Source: Lactobacillus selangorensis
GTDB taxonomy: Bacteria; Bacillota; Bacilli; Lactobacillales; Lactobacillaceae
DNA length: 64,000 nucleotides
Direction: 5' to 3'
Assembly (NCBI RefSeq): GCF_001437205.1
Contig: NZ_JQAZ01000001.1
Location: forward strand, 1 to 64,000
Below the pieces are notes generated by a model. It was not told the DNA's origin and ran no database searches. It was given only the letters and a program-made list of their open reading frames with translations. The position numbers and the translations under genes are program-made. This document shows positions 15,190 through 24,296 of the stretch, one piece after another (within the stretch, counting starts at the first letter, position 1; each line of letters starts with the position of its first letter).

Positions 15190-16884
15190 ATGGAATTCAA
15201 ACAACAAGTTGTGACGGCTTTACAGCAAGCCATTGGCGCTCAGCTCGACGCACGTACAATCGCAAAAGGAATTGAAATCCCTAAGTCATCTGATTTAGGC
15301 GATTATGCCTTCCCAACGTTTATGCTGGCCAAAATTTTTCATAAAGCACCGCAGAAAATTGCTGAAGAAATTGTCGGTAAAATCGACCAGCAAGGGTTCG
15401 AAAAAGTACAGGCTGTCGGCGCTTATGTCAACTTTTTCTTAGACAAGCAGTCATTCAGTCGTGATGTTTTGCAGACAATCTTGGTTAAAGGCGACAGCTA
15501 CGGCAATGCCAATACCGGTCATGGCGGCAATGTGCCGATCGATATGTCGTCGCCGAATATCGCCAAGCCGATGTCGATGGGGCATTTGCGTTCGACGGTT
15601 ATCGGGAATTCATTAGCCAATATTCTGCGCAAAATCGGCTATAATCCGATTAAAATCAATCATTTAGGCGACTGGGGTACCCAGTTCGGCAAGCTGATTG
15701 TCGGCTACAAAAAATGGGGCAGCGAAGCAGACGTTAAGGCTGATCCGATTACCAATTTGAACAAGTATTATGTGCGGTTCCATAAAGAAGACGTTGAGCA
15801 TCCCGAACTTGATGATGAAGCTCGTGAATGGTTCAAGAAACTCGAAAACGGCGACCCCGAAGCGATGCATCTTTGGAAATGGTTCCGTGAAATCTCATTG
15901 AGTGAATTTAGCCACATTTACGATGTGCTTGGCATTGAATTTGATTCTTACAAAGGGGAAGCTTTCTACAACGATAAAATGGATGCCGTCATCCAAGAAC
16001 TCGAAGAAAAGCATTTGCTGGAAGAAAGCCAAGGGGCTGAAGTCGTCAATCTCGATTCGTACAATTTGTCGCCGGCGATGATTCGCAAATCTGATGGGGC
16101 TTCCTTGTACATGACCCGTGATTTAGCCGCTGCGATTTACCGGATGAACACTTACAACTTCGTTCAATCCTTGTATGTCGTTGGGAATGAACAGGCCCTG
16201 CATTTCGACCAGCTCAAAGCCGTTTTGAAGGAAATGGGCGATGACTGGGCCGATAATATTCATCATATTGCCTTTGGTCTGATTACTTCCGGCGGTAAGA
16301 AATTATCGACTCGGAAGGGCAATGTCATCCTGCTTGAAGGCGTGCTGAAGGATGCTGTTTTACTGGCTCAAGCACAAATCGAGGCCAAGAACCCGACCCT
16401 TAAGAATAAGGACCAGGTTGCTAAGGATGTCGGTGTCGGTGCCGTTGTCTTCCATGATCTCAAGAACGATCGGATGGACAGCTTCGACTTCAACCTTGAA
16501 GAAGTGGTTCGTTTCGAAGGGGAAACTGGTCCGTATGTTCAATATACGAATGCTCGTGCCCAAAGCATCTTGCGGAAAGCTGCGGTCGAAATTGACCGGG
16601 ATGCCGACGATTTGACCTTGACCGACCCTGAAGCTTGGAACGTTTTGAAGGCATTGGGCGATTACCCAGCTGCCATCGAACGGGCTGCCAAAGAATACGA
16701 ACCGTCTGTCATTGCCAAGTATACGTTACGGTTAGCCAAGGCCTTTAACCAGTACTATGCACATTCGAAGATTCTTGAAGCCAATGCGGAACGCAATGCT
16801 CGTTTGGCCTTGGTGGACAGTGTCAGCCGGGTGCTGCAGAATGCACTGGCTTTGTTAGGTGTCAATGCACCGTCCGAAATGTAA
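15190..16884 (+). CDS. argS: Arginyl-tRNA synthetase
   Basis: Charges tRNA-Arg, a class I synthetase of 564 residues. The HIGH-equivalent is MGHLRST near residue 131 after [10 protein letters not shown], and the KMSKS-equivalent is KKLSTRKGN near 371. An N-terminal additional domain and a C-terminal helical anticodon-binding domain (with a DALR-type region) are in the expected order. The start ATG 15190 follows GGAGG by nine bases; the longer frame runs into the T-box. It is controlled by the T-box leader. argR follows after 246 bases. Confidence 0.97.
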   Translation: MEFKQQVVTALQQAIGAQLDARTIAKGIEIPKSSDLGDYAFPTFMLAKIFHKAPQKIAEEIVGKIDQQGFEKVQAVGAYVNFFLDKQSFSRDVLQTILVKGDSYGNANTGHGGNVPIDMSSPNIAKPMSMGHLRSTVIGNSLANILRKIGYNPIKINHLGDWGTQFGKLIVGYKKWGSEADVKADPITNLNKYYVRFHKEDVEHPELDDEAREWFKKLENGDPEAMHLWKWFREISLSEFSHIYDVLGIEFDSYKGEAFYNDKMDAVIQELEEKHLLEESQGAEVVNLDSYNLSPAMIRKSDGASLYMTRDLAAAIYRMNTYNFVQSLYVVGNEQALHFDQLKAVLKEMGDDWADNIHHIAFGLITSGGKKLSTRKGNVILLEGVLKDAVLLAQAQIEAKNPTLKNKDQVAKDVGVGAVVFHDLKNDRMDSFDFNLEEVVRFEGETGPYVQYTNARAQSILRKAAVEIDRDADDLTLTDPEAWNVLKALGDYPAAIERAAKEYEPSVIAKYTLRLAKAFNQYYAHSKILEANAERNARLALVDSVSRVLQNALALLGVNAPSEM

Positions 16885-16902
16885 AATGAATAAAAATGCA
16901 CT
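16885..16902. promoter_or_regulatory. Candidate ARG box directly after argS
   Basis: AATGAATAAAAATGCACT matches the Bacillus ARG-box consensus CATGAATAAAAATKCAAK at 16 of 18 positions. It lies just after the argS stop and before the argS terminator, which is an odd place for an operator; a second half-site-like TATGAATA at 17053-17060 is near the argR promoter. Confidence 0.45.
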
Positions 16903-16931
16903 TGCCGTCTGATTCTGTCAGGTGAAACAAA

Positions 16932-16962
16932 AGACTGTCTTGATTTCAAGGCAGCCTTTTTT
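16932..16962 (+). terminator. Terminator of argS
   Basis: CTGTCTTG and CAAGGCAG pair around ATTT, followed by CCTTTTTT. Confidence 0.75.
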
Positions 16963-17130
16963 AGGAACGGAATGCATGTCTGCACGCTTGATTGGCAGCA
17001 AAAGTCTGTTTTCAAGGATTCGGATGAACTGGTTATTTTCGAGCCGTTTGCGTATGAATATGCAAAATGACGTCTGAATCTGGTATACTAGCTGTAGAAT
17101 CTGAGTGAACTAAGATTAGAAGGTGATCGT

Positions 17131-17607
17131 GTGAAGAAGTCAGAACGACAAGCACGTTTAGAACAAATAATCGATCGACATGTAGTTTCGACACAGGAAG
17201 AATTATTGCAACTGTTACGGGATGAAGGCATTGATGCTACGCAGGCAACGATCTCACGGGACATTCGTGAGATGCAGATCGTCAAGGCGCGAGATTCAAA
17301 TGGGGTGCTGCGTTATACGATTTTCCATGCCGATGATCGTTCACAAGAAGAACGGCTCCACGACACGATCCAACATGTGGTCGCCAAGATCACGCAAGTT
17401 CAATTTTTAAATGTGATCCGGACCTTGCCTAGTAATGGCAATCTATTGGCCGCAATTCTCGATGATATTTACTTGCCGGAAGTCGTCGGAACGGTAGCTG
17501 GGTATGACACAATTGTCGTGATCAGTCCGGATGTTGCTGCGGCGACCCATGTCAACAAAATGGTCAACCAGTATATCCAAACCAATCATGTCAGCCAGGA
17601 TGATTAA
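17131..17607 (+). CDS. argR: ArgR-family arginine-responsive regulator, atypical effector site
   Basis: A hexameric winged-helix regulator of arginine metabolism. The N-terminal DNA-binding domain is well conserved (STQEELLQLLRDEG at residues 20-33, TQATISRDIREM at 37-48). The C-terminal oligomerisation domain carries GTVAGYDTIVV at 120-130, where the family normally has GT-x2-GDDT; Y125 replaces the first of the two arginine-contacting aspartates. The preceding SNGNLLAAILDD also departs from the usual PGNA pattern. The start is GTG 17131 after AGAAGGTGATC. Lactobacilli often have two ArgR paralogues, and this may be the specialised one. Confidence 0.9.
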   Translation: MKKSERQARLEQIIDRHVVSTQEELLQLLRDEGIDATQATISRDIREMQIVKARDSNGVLRYTIFHADDRSQEERLHDTIQHVVAKITQVQFLNVIRTLPSNGNLLAAILDDIYLPEVVGTVAGYDTIVVISPDVAAATHVNKMVNQYIQTNHVSQDD

Positions 17608-17660
17608 CGAAAAATAAATTTAGGTTAAAAAACTGTGCCAGAAGAATCTGGTGCACAAAA

Positions 17661-17708
17661 AGATGGCGTTCTAAGTAGTGTTTCACCACTTAGAACGCCA
17701 TCTTTATT
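17661..17708. terminator. Bidirectional terminator between argR and the RluA-type gene
   Basis: GATGGCGTTCTAAGT pairs with ACTTAGAACGCCATC in a long hairpin with T-rich flanks. A smaller hairpin (GTGCCAGA/TCTGGTGCAC, about 17635-17656) precedes it. Confidence 0.88.
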
Positions 17709-17777
17709 TTGACAAGTTGACATTGCCAAACAGTCATGACGGGAAAGTCAAAAAACGACTTTTAACAGGTGCCCTTT

Positions 17778-18647
17778 TTAGTCTTTTAAGGGGGCTGGGA
17801 CTGACAGCCGGATAAAGGTAAATGGAATTGTTAATGTCATCCGATTAGCATGGAGATGCATCCGGTGTTCAAGAGCGGCATCGGAATCATACAACGGGTC
17901 ATTGAGCAGTGGGTGTCCTAAAGCCGCCAGATGAACGCGAATTTGGTGCGTGCGGCCGGTTTCAAGGGTGAGCTGAATGCGAGTCGTTGTGGCGGTCCGG
18001 CTTAAAACCTGATAATGGGTGCGAGCTGCTAGTCCATGGTCATAATCGACGGTGCGTTTGCGTTTATCAGTCGGATCGAGTCCAATCGGCAGGTCGATTG
18101 TCCCTTGAGACGGTTCAAGTCGGCCCCGTACATCGGCAATGTAGGACCGCTGCATCGTTTTTAACGCCAGCTGCCGGTTTAAAGGGGCAACAACGGCCGG
18201 CGATTTAGCGATCAGGAGGGCGCCGCTTGTGGCCATATCCAACCGGTGAATCATATAAGGGCGTTCCTGTTTGGCGGCTAAATAACTGGCGGCGACATTC
18301 ATCATGGTGCCAGTCTCATCCGGCCGATTCGGATGCGATTTGACGCCGCTGGGTTTATTGACAATCAGCAGGTCAGCCGTTTCATATAAAACGTCCAATG
18401 GGAAGGCCTGGCTGGGTAGATAATGCTGGTCGGCGATGCCTAAATCGGTGAAATGCATCCAGATTCGATCGCCGCCATGCACATCAGTATTGATTGATTG
18501 GTAACGACCGTTGATCAGAATCTGCTGTTGACTGCGGAGCTGGTGCTGAGTCTTGCGGGGCAGCAGCCATTCACGCAGCAAAGTACGAATCGGACGGGGC
18601 TGGAACGACATCGGCAGCCGGACTTCTTTAGTGGCTTGAACAGGCAT
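17778..18647 (-). CDS. RluA-family pseudouridine synthase
   Basis: Converts uridine to pseudouridine in rRNA or tRNA. The catalytic motif MIHRLDMATSGALLIAKSP (with the HRLD aspartate) is near residue 133, and GRTHQIRVHLAALGHPLLND near 240 completes the family pattern. The N-terminal 90 residues resemble the short S4-like region of RluD relatives but are divergent. It is 289 residues, from ATG 18647 seven bases after AAAGGGAG. The target position cannot be deduced. It is monocistronic, convergent with argR and divergent from the PBP gene. Confidence 0.9.
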   Translation of the reverse strand: MPVQATKEVRLPMSFQPRPIRTLLREWLLPRKTQHQLRSQQQILINGRYQSINTDVHGGDRIWMHFTDLGIADQHYLPSQAFPLDVLYETADLLIVNKPSGVKSHPNRPDETGTMMNVAASYLAAKQERPYMIHRLDMATSGALLIAKSPAVVAPLNRQLALKTMQRSYIADVRGRLEPSQGTIDLPIGLDPTDKRKRTVDYDHGLAARTHYQVLSRTATTTRIQLTLETGRTHQIRVHLAALGHPLLNDPLYDSDAALEHRMHLHANRMTLTIPFTFIRLSVPAPLKD

Positions 18648-18763
18648 CTGAAAACTCCCTTTCGTAAAATATTAAACTTGCGGTAAATTCAGTCTGAAGG
18701 TGGAGGAACCTTTAGAGGGCTATGGTACAATGAAACAGTAATTTAAGTCATTGGAGTGCGAAT

Positions 18764-20884
18764 ATGAGAAATCAGGAAGAAACATGGTGGACAAAGACCA
18801 AACGCGTCCTCAATCGGATCTGGCAGTTTATCCATCCCTATTTAGCAAGAATGTGGCATGCAATCCGTGTTTTCTGGCATCGTTTCCAGCTGACCCGCTG
18901 GCTGCTGCTTCTTTTTCTGAGCCTGTTTTTAGTGGCCAGCATTTACTTCACCTATAAAGCCAAAACGGCCAATGTCGGCGACCTGAAGGCGACTTTGCAG
19001 ACGAAAACGATTGTCTATGATTCTAAAGATCAAAAGGCCGGCGAATTATACTCTCAGAAAGGGACTTATGTCAGTTTAGACAAAATTTCACCGGAAATCC
19101 AGAATGCGGTCATTTCGACTGAGGACCGTTCCTTCTATACGAATCCCGGTTTCAGCATCAAAGGCATCCTGCGGGCGGCAGTCGGCTATGTCATCCACCA
19201 CGGCGAAATCGTCGGCGGCGGGAGTACGATTACCCAGCAGCTTGCCAAAAATGCACTGCTGACGCAGAAACAGACGCTGTTCCGTAAAGTGGAAGAACTG
19301 TTTCTGGCCATTGAAATCACCCATACGTATTCAAAGAAAGATATCCTGACGATGTATCTCAATAATGCGTACTTCGGGAACGGGGTCTGGGGGGTTCAGG
19401 ACGCTTCCCGCCGGTACTTTGGGCAAAATGCCAGCCAGCTGGATGCAAGCAAAGGGGCTGCCATGGCCGCCATGCTGCGCAGTCCTAGTTATTATAACCC
19501 TGTTGACCATCTCGACAATGCCACTTCCCGGCGTAATTTAATCTTAGGGCTGATGGTTGATAATAAAAAACTGACGCAATCGCAAGCAAATGCAGCGAAG
19601 CGTGAGCAGTTAGTCGTCAAAAACACCTATACGCAGGGGGACGGCTACAAATATCCGTATTATTTCGATGCCGTCATCAACGAAGCCATCAGTCGTTACG
19701 GCCTGACTGAAGAAGAAATTATGAATAAGGGTTACAAGATTTATACGTCCCTCAATCAGACTTATCAAACTGAAATGCAAACGGCTTTCGATGACGATTC
19801 GGCTTTCCCAACCAATGCCAGTGATGGCACCAAGGTGCAGAGCAGTTCGATTGCCTTTGATCCTAGTACTGGCGGTGTCGTCGCCGTCGTTGGCGGACGG
19901 GGCACCCATGTCTTTCGTGGTTTCAACCGGGCAACCCAGATGAAACGGTCGCCGGGTTCGACAATCAAACCACTGGCTGTGTACACACCAGCGCTTGAAA
20001 ATGGGTTCCATTACGATTCCAACTTGACCGATAAAAAGATTTCCTATGGGTCGACCCATTATACGCCGACCAACCCAACGGGCGAATATCTCGGCCAGGT
20101 GCCGATGTATGAAGCACTGGCGCAAAGCCTGAATGCACCGGCTGTCTGGACATTGAATAAAATCGGTTTGTCCAAAGGGGTCAAGAGTGTTGAAAAATTC
20201 GGAATCAATGTTCCGAAGAAAAATCAGCACTTAGGCTTGGCACTTGGTGATATCAACGTGTCGCCGTACCAGATGGCGCATGCCTACACAGCGTTTGCCA
20301 ATAATGGCAAGATGGCTGATGACCACTTCATCACCAAGATCGTCGATGCGACTGGGGCGACAATCGTCGATAATACCAAGGTCAAAAATAAGACCGTTCT
20401 CAGCAAGAGCAATGCCACTGAGATGACCAGCATGATGATGGATGTCTTCAAAGGCAACGGGACCGGCGCTTCAGCCAAGCCGGACGGCTATACGGTTGCT
20501 GGCAAGACGGGGAGTACGCAGGTGCCGAATAGTTATGGCTACGGGACCAAAGACCAGTGGCTAGTCGGGTATACGCCGGATATCGTCGTGGCGACTTGGA
20601 TTGGGTTCGACCAAACGGATCAGTCGCATTTCCTACAGGGAACGAGTGAATCCGGCGTCGCCAAGATTTGGAAGCTGGAAATGGAAGATATCCTGCCGAG
20701 CACGCCGAATACGAAATTTACGACCAATGATGCACAGTCGATTGCTGAAGCAAAGAGTGAAACTAAGAATAAAACAACTTCTTCGGCCGAAAATTGGGTC
20801 GGCAACCTCAAGGACAGCATCAACGAAGGTGTTTCAAAGGCGAGTCAATGGTTCAGCCAATTAAAAGGCGCCTTTGGCAACTAG
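18764..20884 (+). CDS. Class A penicillin-binding protein (transglycosylase/transpeptidase)
   Basis: Polymerises and cross-links peptidoglycan outside the membrane. An N-terminal cytoplasmic segment of some 45 residues precedes one TM helix (LLLLFLSLFLVASIYFTY). The GT51 domain shows STEDRSFYTNPGFS, GGGSTITQQLAKNA and RKVEELFLAIEI. The transpeptidase domain shows the SxxK serine in SPGSTIKPL near residue 398, the SLN motif (AQSLNAPA) and GKTGST near 580. The usual histidine pair after the GT catalytic EDxxFY is TN here. The 706 residues end in a Ser/Lys-rich tail. GGAG stands seven bases before the ATG. It resembles the PBP1A/2A group. Confidence 0.93.
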   Translation: MRNQEETWWTKTKRVLNRIWQFIHPYLARMWHAIRVFWHRFQLTRWLLLLFLSLFLVASIYFTYKAKTANVGDLKATLQTKTIVYDSKDQKAGELYSQKGTYVSLDKISPEIQNAVISTEDRSFYTNPGFSIKGILRAAVGYVIHHGEIVGGGSTITQQLAKNALLTQKQTLFRKVEELFLAIEITHTYSKKDILTMYLNNAYFGNGVWGVQDASRRYFGQNASQLDASKGAAMAAMLRSPSYYNPVDHLDNATSRRNLILGLMVDNKKLTQSQANAAKREQLVVKNTYTQGDGYKYPYYFDAVINEAISRYGLTEEEIMNKGYKIYTSLNQTYQTEMQTAFDDDSAFPTNASDGTKVQSSSIAFDPSTGGVVAVVGGRGTHVFRGFNRATQMKRSPGSTIKPLAVYTPALENGFHYDSNLTDKKISYGSTHYTPTNPTGEYLGQVPMYEALAQSLNAPAVWTLNKIGLSKGVKSVEKFGINVPKKNQHLGLALGDINVSPYQMAHAYTAFANNGKMADDHFITKIVDATGATIVDNTKVKNKTVLSKSNATEMTSMMMDVFKGNGTGASAKPDGYTVAGKTGSTQVPNSYGYGTKDQWLVGYTPDIVVATWIGFDQTDQSHFLQGTSESGVAKIWKLEMEDILPSTPNTKFTTNDAQSIAEAKSETKNKTTSSAENWVGNLKDSINEGVSKASQWFSQLKGAFGN

Positions 20885-20943
20885 TTTAAAATCAGGTATA
20901 ATACATTTAAGCGTTTTAATATGATTAGGAGGCCGTAGACAAC

Positions 20944-21291
20944 ATGGCAAATGAAATTTTTGATACCGCACGCAAATTACAAACAGAATTAGCAGCATCT
21001 CCAGAATTCATGGCTTTACAGACTGCATTTGCAAACATGAAGAAAGACGATGTGGCTTACAGCTTATTCAAGCAATTCCAAGACGTTCAGGTCGAACTGC
21101 AGCAAAAGCAGATTAAAGGTGAAGACCTGACCGACGATGAAATCGACAAAGCACAGGCATTGGCTCAAAAAGTGGGCAACATCCAAGTCATCAAAGACTT
21201 GATGGCCAAGGAACGTGAAATGAGCAAGTTCGTCGATGAAATGAACAAGATCATCTCCAAGCCGATCACAGACTTATACCAAGGTAAATAA
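20944..21291 (+). CDS. YlbF/YheA-family (UPF0342-like) helical protein
   Basis: A 115-residue cytoplasmic protein, nearly all alpha-helical and highly charged, of the YlbF/YmcA/YheA group. The typical run is a helix at residues 1-30 (IFDTARKLQTELAASPEF), a charged middle (FQDVQVELQQKQIKGEDLTD) and a terminal helix (DLMAKEREMSKFVDEMNKII). In Bacillus, YlbF and YmcA form a complex with YaaT that affects RNase Y and competence. The short length fits YheA better, whose function is not known. AGGAGG is 11 bases before the ATG. It sits between a PBP gene and yhaM. Confidence 0.85.
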   Translation: MANEIFDTARKLQTELAASPEFMALQTAFANMKKDDVAYSLFKQFQDVQVELQQKQIKGEDLTDDEIDKAQALAQKVGNIQVIKDLMAKEREMSKFVDEMNKIISKPITDLYQGK

Positions 21292-21353
21292 TTTGTGAAA
21301 GGACGCCTGTTCAGGGCGTTCTTTTTCGTTGAAACAGAAATCAGGGGAGTGCA

Positions 21354-22316
21354 ATGGCAAAAAAATTATTTGATTTTCAAGACGGCGAGCAGCTAGAGAT
21401 CCCGGTGCTGATCAAGAGTGCGGACGTTCGGATTGCCAAAAACGGCAAAAAATTCATTGCCTTTACGTTTGAAGATGAATCCGGCCAGATTACCGGTAAA
21501 TACTGGAATGCCTCTGAGCCGGACATCGAACGCTTTCAGACGGGCAAAGTGGTCCATTTGAAGGGCAAACGGGAACGGTATCAGGGCAATCCGCAGATTA
21601 AAATCTATCAATTGAAATTAGTGGACGCTGCCGAACAGGATGCGGCGGCATATGTCCCGCATGCGCCGGAGAAAAAGGCCACGATGCAAGATGAATTGCA
21701 AAGCTACGTGTTTGAAATCACCAATGCCGACTGGAGCCGGGTGGTCCGGACGCTGCTGAAGAAGAACGGTGCCAAGTTTTTTGAGGCCCCAGCCGCCAAA
21801 ACGAACCACCACGCTTTTGAAGGCGGATTGGCTTACCACACGTTATCGATTCTGAAAATGGCAAAATCGGTGTCCGACCAATATCCGCAGTTAAATCGAT
21901 CGCTCTTGTACGCTGGCGCAATCCTCCACGATATGGGCAAGGTAATCGAACTGACGGGTCCGATTTCAACGACGTATTCATTGGCTGGCAATCTAATCGG
22001 GCATATCGTCCTGATCGATGAGGAGATTGTCCTGGCCTGTCAAGAACTCAAAATCGATATTTATTCCGAAAATATGTTGCTCTTGCGGCATGTGGTCTTG
22101 GCGCATCATGGTCTGCTGGAATATGGCTCGCCGGAACGGCCGAAGATCATGGAAGCCGAAGTCTTGCATGATCTGGATGATATGGATGCTTCAATCACGA
22201 TGATGTCGACGGCACTGCAGCACACCGATGCGGGTGAGTATACCGAACGGCTCTTTGCGATGGACGGACGTACTTTCTACCGGCCGCACGACAAGCCGCA
22301 AAGTCATGACGAATAA
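21354..22316 (+). CDS. yhaM: 3'-5' exoribonuclease YhaM
   Basis: A Mn-dependent 3'-5' exonuclease for RNA and single-stranded DNA. An N-terminal OB-fold nucleic-acid-binding domain (residues 15-90, with KFIAFTFEDESGQITGKYW) is followed by an HD hydrolase domain from about 140, showing TNHHAFEGGLAYHTLSILKM and LLYAGAILHDMGKVIEL with the HD pair. The 320 residues match the Bacillus protein. The start is ATG 21354, eight bases after GGGGAG. yhaM next to prsA, and close to hit-ecsAB, is the Bacillus order. Confidence 0.95.
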   Translation: MAKKLFDFQDGEQLEIPVLIKSADVRIAKNGKKFIAFTFEDESGQITGKYWNASEPDIERFQTGKVVHLKGKRERYQGNPQIKIYQLKLVDAAEQDAAAYVPHAPEKKATMQDELQSYVFEITNADWSRVVRTLLKKNGAKFFEAPAAKTNHHAFEGGLAYHTLSILKMAKSVSDQYPQLNRSLLYAGAILHDMGKVIELTGPISTTYSLAGNLIGHIVLIDEEIVLACQELKIDIYSENMLLLRHVVLAHHGLLEYGSPERPKIMEAEVLHDLDDMDASITMMSTALQHTDAGEYTERLFAMDGRTFYRPHDKPQSHDE

Positions 22317-22330
22317 AAAATTTAAACCCA

Positions 22331-22363
22331 AAAAAAGAGTCCCCAGAAATGGGAACTCTTTTT
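22331..22363. terminator. Bidirectional terminator between yhaM and prsA
   Basis: AAAAAAGAGTCCCC pairs with GGGAACTCTTTTT around a short loop, between convergent genes. Confidence 0.85.
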
Positions 22364-22376
22364 GATTGATTCACGT

Positions 22377-23294
22377 TTATTTAGAGGAGCTTGATGAACC
22401 GACATAATCGGACAAGATGTTCTTCAAATCGCTATCCTTGATTGAAACGTTGGCCTTCTTCAGGACTTTCGAAACGACACTGTTCATAACTGTGGAATCT
22501 TGCATCCAGCCGTCATAAACTTGTTGTGTCAATTCAGCCTTGTGGCTTGCCATGGTCCCCTTACCAGGGTTCTTAATCATGCGAATGACATGGTAGCCAT
22601 ATTGTGTCTTAACAGGTGTTGTCGTGATTTCGCCGGTCTTCAGCTTGAAGGCAGCCTTCTTAAAGGTTGAGTCCAAGGAAGTATCGGTGCTATCGAAGGC
22701 GGACAACTTGCCGGCATCATTCTTAGTACCAGTATCTGTTGAGTACTTCTTGGCTAACTTCTTGAATTCGGCTTCGGTATTGTTTGCTTGTAAGTCTTTG
22801 ATGATGGTTTCAGCAGTTGACTTCTTAGAAACTAAGATGTGCTGTACTTGGACCTTAGGTTCGTAAGACTTCCATTGCTTCTTCAAATCAGCATTTGTGA
22901 CTTTCTTGTTGGCTTTCAAAGCGGCTTCTTCCAACATGTTCAAACGAATGCTCTTCTTAAAGCTGGATTTCGTTAAGCTGTTTTGTTCCAAAACGGCTGA
23001 GAAAGAAGAACCATATTGTGACTTGTACTTGTTGTATTCCTTGTCGACTTTCTTAGAAGAAACTTTGCTGCCGTATTGGTTTTCCAAAGCCTTGGTTAAG
23101 ATCATCGTCTGCAAGGTCTGCTTGCCGGCGGATGACTTCTTCATTTCGTCATAATATTGTTCCTGAGTGATTTTGCCACCCTTTAATGTTGCGACTGTCT
23201 TGCCGCCAGCAGAACAACCTGCCAGGGTCATCGATAAAGCCAAAACTAATCCCGCTGCTGCAGCGAGCCATTTTTTCTTCAAAATATCCCACAT
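22377..23294 (-). CDS. prsA: PrsA foldase lipoprotein (peptidyl-prolyl isomerase)
   Basis: An extracytoplasmic lipoprotein that helps secreted proteins fold. The signal peptide [18 protein letters not shown] ends in the lipobox LAGC, so Cys27 would be lipidated. A parvulin domain covers about residues 150-245 ([42 protein letters not shown]). The flanking SurA-like helical regions are lysine-rich. The 305 residues fit the family. The start is uncertain: ATG 23294 has GAAGG immediately against it with no spacing, while TTG 23282 (giving MKKKWLA) has AAGGA at a better distance. Phased direct repeats lie upstream at 23365-23406. Confidence 0.93.
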   Translation of the reverse strand: MWDILKKKWLAAAAGLVLALSMTLAGCSAGGKTVATLKGGKITQEQYYDEMKKSSAGKQTLQTMILTKALENQYGSKVSSKKVDKEYNKYKSQYGSSFSAVLEQNSLTKSSFKKSIRLNMLEEAALKANKKVTNADLKKQWKSYEPKVQVQHILVSKKSTAETIIKDLQANNTEAEFKKLAKKYSTDTGTKNDAGKLSAFDSTDTSLDSTFKKAAFKLKTGEITTTPVKTQYGYHVIRMIKNPGKGTMASHKAELTQQVYDGWMQDSTVMNSVVSKVLKKANVSIKDSDLKNILSDYVGSSSSSK

Positions 23295-23364
23295 CCTTCG
23301 TGATTTTTTTGTTTGGAAATCCAGCTAATTCGCTTTCTAATATAACATAAATGCAATTTTGAAA

Positions 23365-23406
23365 ACAGAAGTTCACAGAAGTTTCATACTTTCATATGAC
23401 TTTCAT
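23365..23406. promoter_or_regulatory. Helically phased direct repeats upstream of prsA
   Basis: ACAGAAGTT occurs at 23365-23373 and 23375-23383 (period 10). ACTTTCAT occurs at 23388-23395 and 23399-23406 (period 11), with the variant AGTTTCAT at 23380-23387. Such spacing is typical of OmpR-type response regulator sites. They lie 70-115 bases before the prsA start. Confidence 0.4.
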
Positions 23407-23413
23407 CGCAAAG

Positions 23414-23752
23414 CTAATCGGTTGGTGCAGATTGGCCGGTGTCGCTTTGTAATTTGTCGACCGATTTTTGGATTTGGTCCATGCGGGGCTGGGATTCGTA
23501 TTCGAATGTATCCAAGGTCTTAGTAATGTCTTTGACGGTGGTGTCGCTGGCATTTTGCACTTCACTGGCAAAATCCTGAGCGGCTTTTTGCAAAGATGTC
23601 ACGCTGGCACTCAAGCCATTGATAGCATCCCGAATCCCTAACACATAATCCCGAATTGCATTTTGCCGCTGCACACCCGTCAGGTGAGTTGTGGCGAGTG
23701 CATACAGGGCACCACTGATGCCCCCGATTAACAATCCCTTTTTAAAATTCAT
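23414..23752 (-). CDS. YtxH-like (YhaH-type) membrane-anchored protein
   Basis: A 112-residue protein with one N-terminal hydrophobic segment (KKGLLIGGISGALYALATTH) followed by a long amphipathic helical region (SVTSLQKAAQDFASEVQNAS and beyond), the layout of YtxH/YhaH proteins. Function is unknown; some relatives are stress-induced. The start overlaps the hit stop as ATGA, with GGAGG seven bases upstream inside hit. In Bacillus yhaH likewise sits beside hit, so the neighbourhood supports the call. Confidence 0.8.
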   Translation of the reverse strand: MNFKKGLLIGGISGALYALATTHLTGVQRQNAIRDYVLGIRDAINGLSASVTSLQKAAQDFASEVQNASDTTVKDITKTLDTFEYESQPRMDQIQKSVDKLQSDTGQSAPTD

Positions 23753-24183
23753 TTGCTGGCCTCCAGTTGGGCATGGATATCGTCCGCAATTTTCTGCAGA
23801 TCAGCTTGCGAGTAATCATCGGAATGATCACCGAAGTGAATCGAGAAATCGTCTGCTTCCGAGTAACGGGGAATCAGATGAAAATGAGAATGGAAAACGG
23901 ATTGATAGGCGATTTCACCATTGTTATTGATAATATTCATTCCTTTGATGGCTGGGTTGGAAGCTTTGATGGCCCGTGCAATCATCGGAATCCGTTTGAA
24001 TACTTCTCCGGCCAGGTCGGCATCATAAGCAAAGATGTCCGGCACATGCTTCTTCGGGACCACCAATGTGTGGCCAGGCGTCGTCTGCGTCAGATCTAAA
24101 AAGGCTTTGACGACATCGTCTTCATAAACAGTCGTGCTGGGAATCTCACCAGCGACGATTTTGCAAAATACACAGTCTTGCAT
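23749..24183 (-). CDS. hit: HIT-family nucleotide hydrolase
   Basis: A histidine-triad protein that hydrolyses or transfers nucleoside phosphates, related to Hint. The triad is HSHFHLIPRY near residue 100; the N-terminus CVFCKIVAGEIPSTTVYEDD is the usual zinc-binding and dimer region, and GHTLVVPKKH lies near 38. Length is 144 residues. It is divergent from ecsA and overlaps the YtxH-like gene. Its physiological substrate is unknown. The hit/ecs pairing is conserved in Firmicutes. Confidence 0.94.
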   Translation of the reverse strand: MQDCVFCKIVAGEIPSTTVYEDDVVKAFLDLTQTTPGHTLVVPKKHVPDIFAYDADLAGEVFKRIPMIARAIKASNPAIKGMNIINNNGEIAYQSVFHSHFHLIPRYSEADDFSIHFGDHSDDYSQADLQKIADDIHAQLEASK

Positions 24184-24296
24184 AGGGAGAACTCCTCCTT
24201 TGTGGTTTCATTCGTGATTGATTTCATGCTATCATAAAGTAGCTTAAAAAAACAGTTCACATCTAATGAGAGAACCAACTAGAGGAAGTCGAAAAT

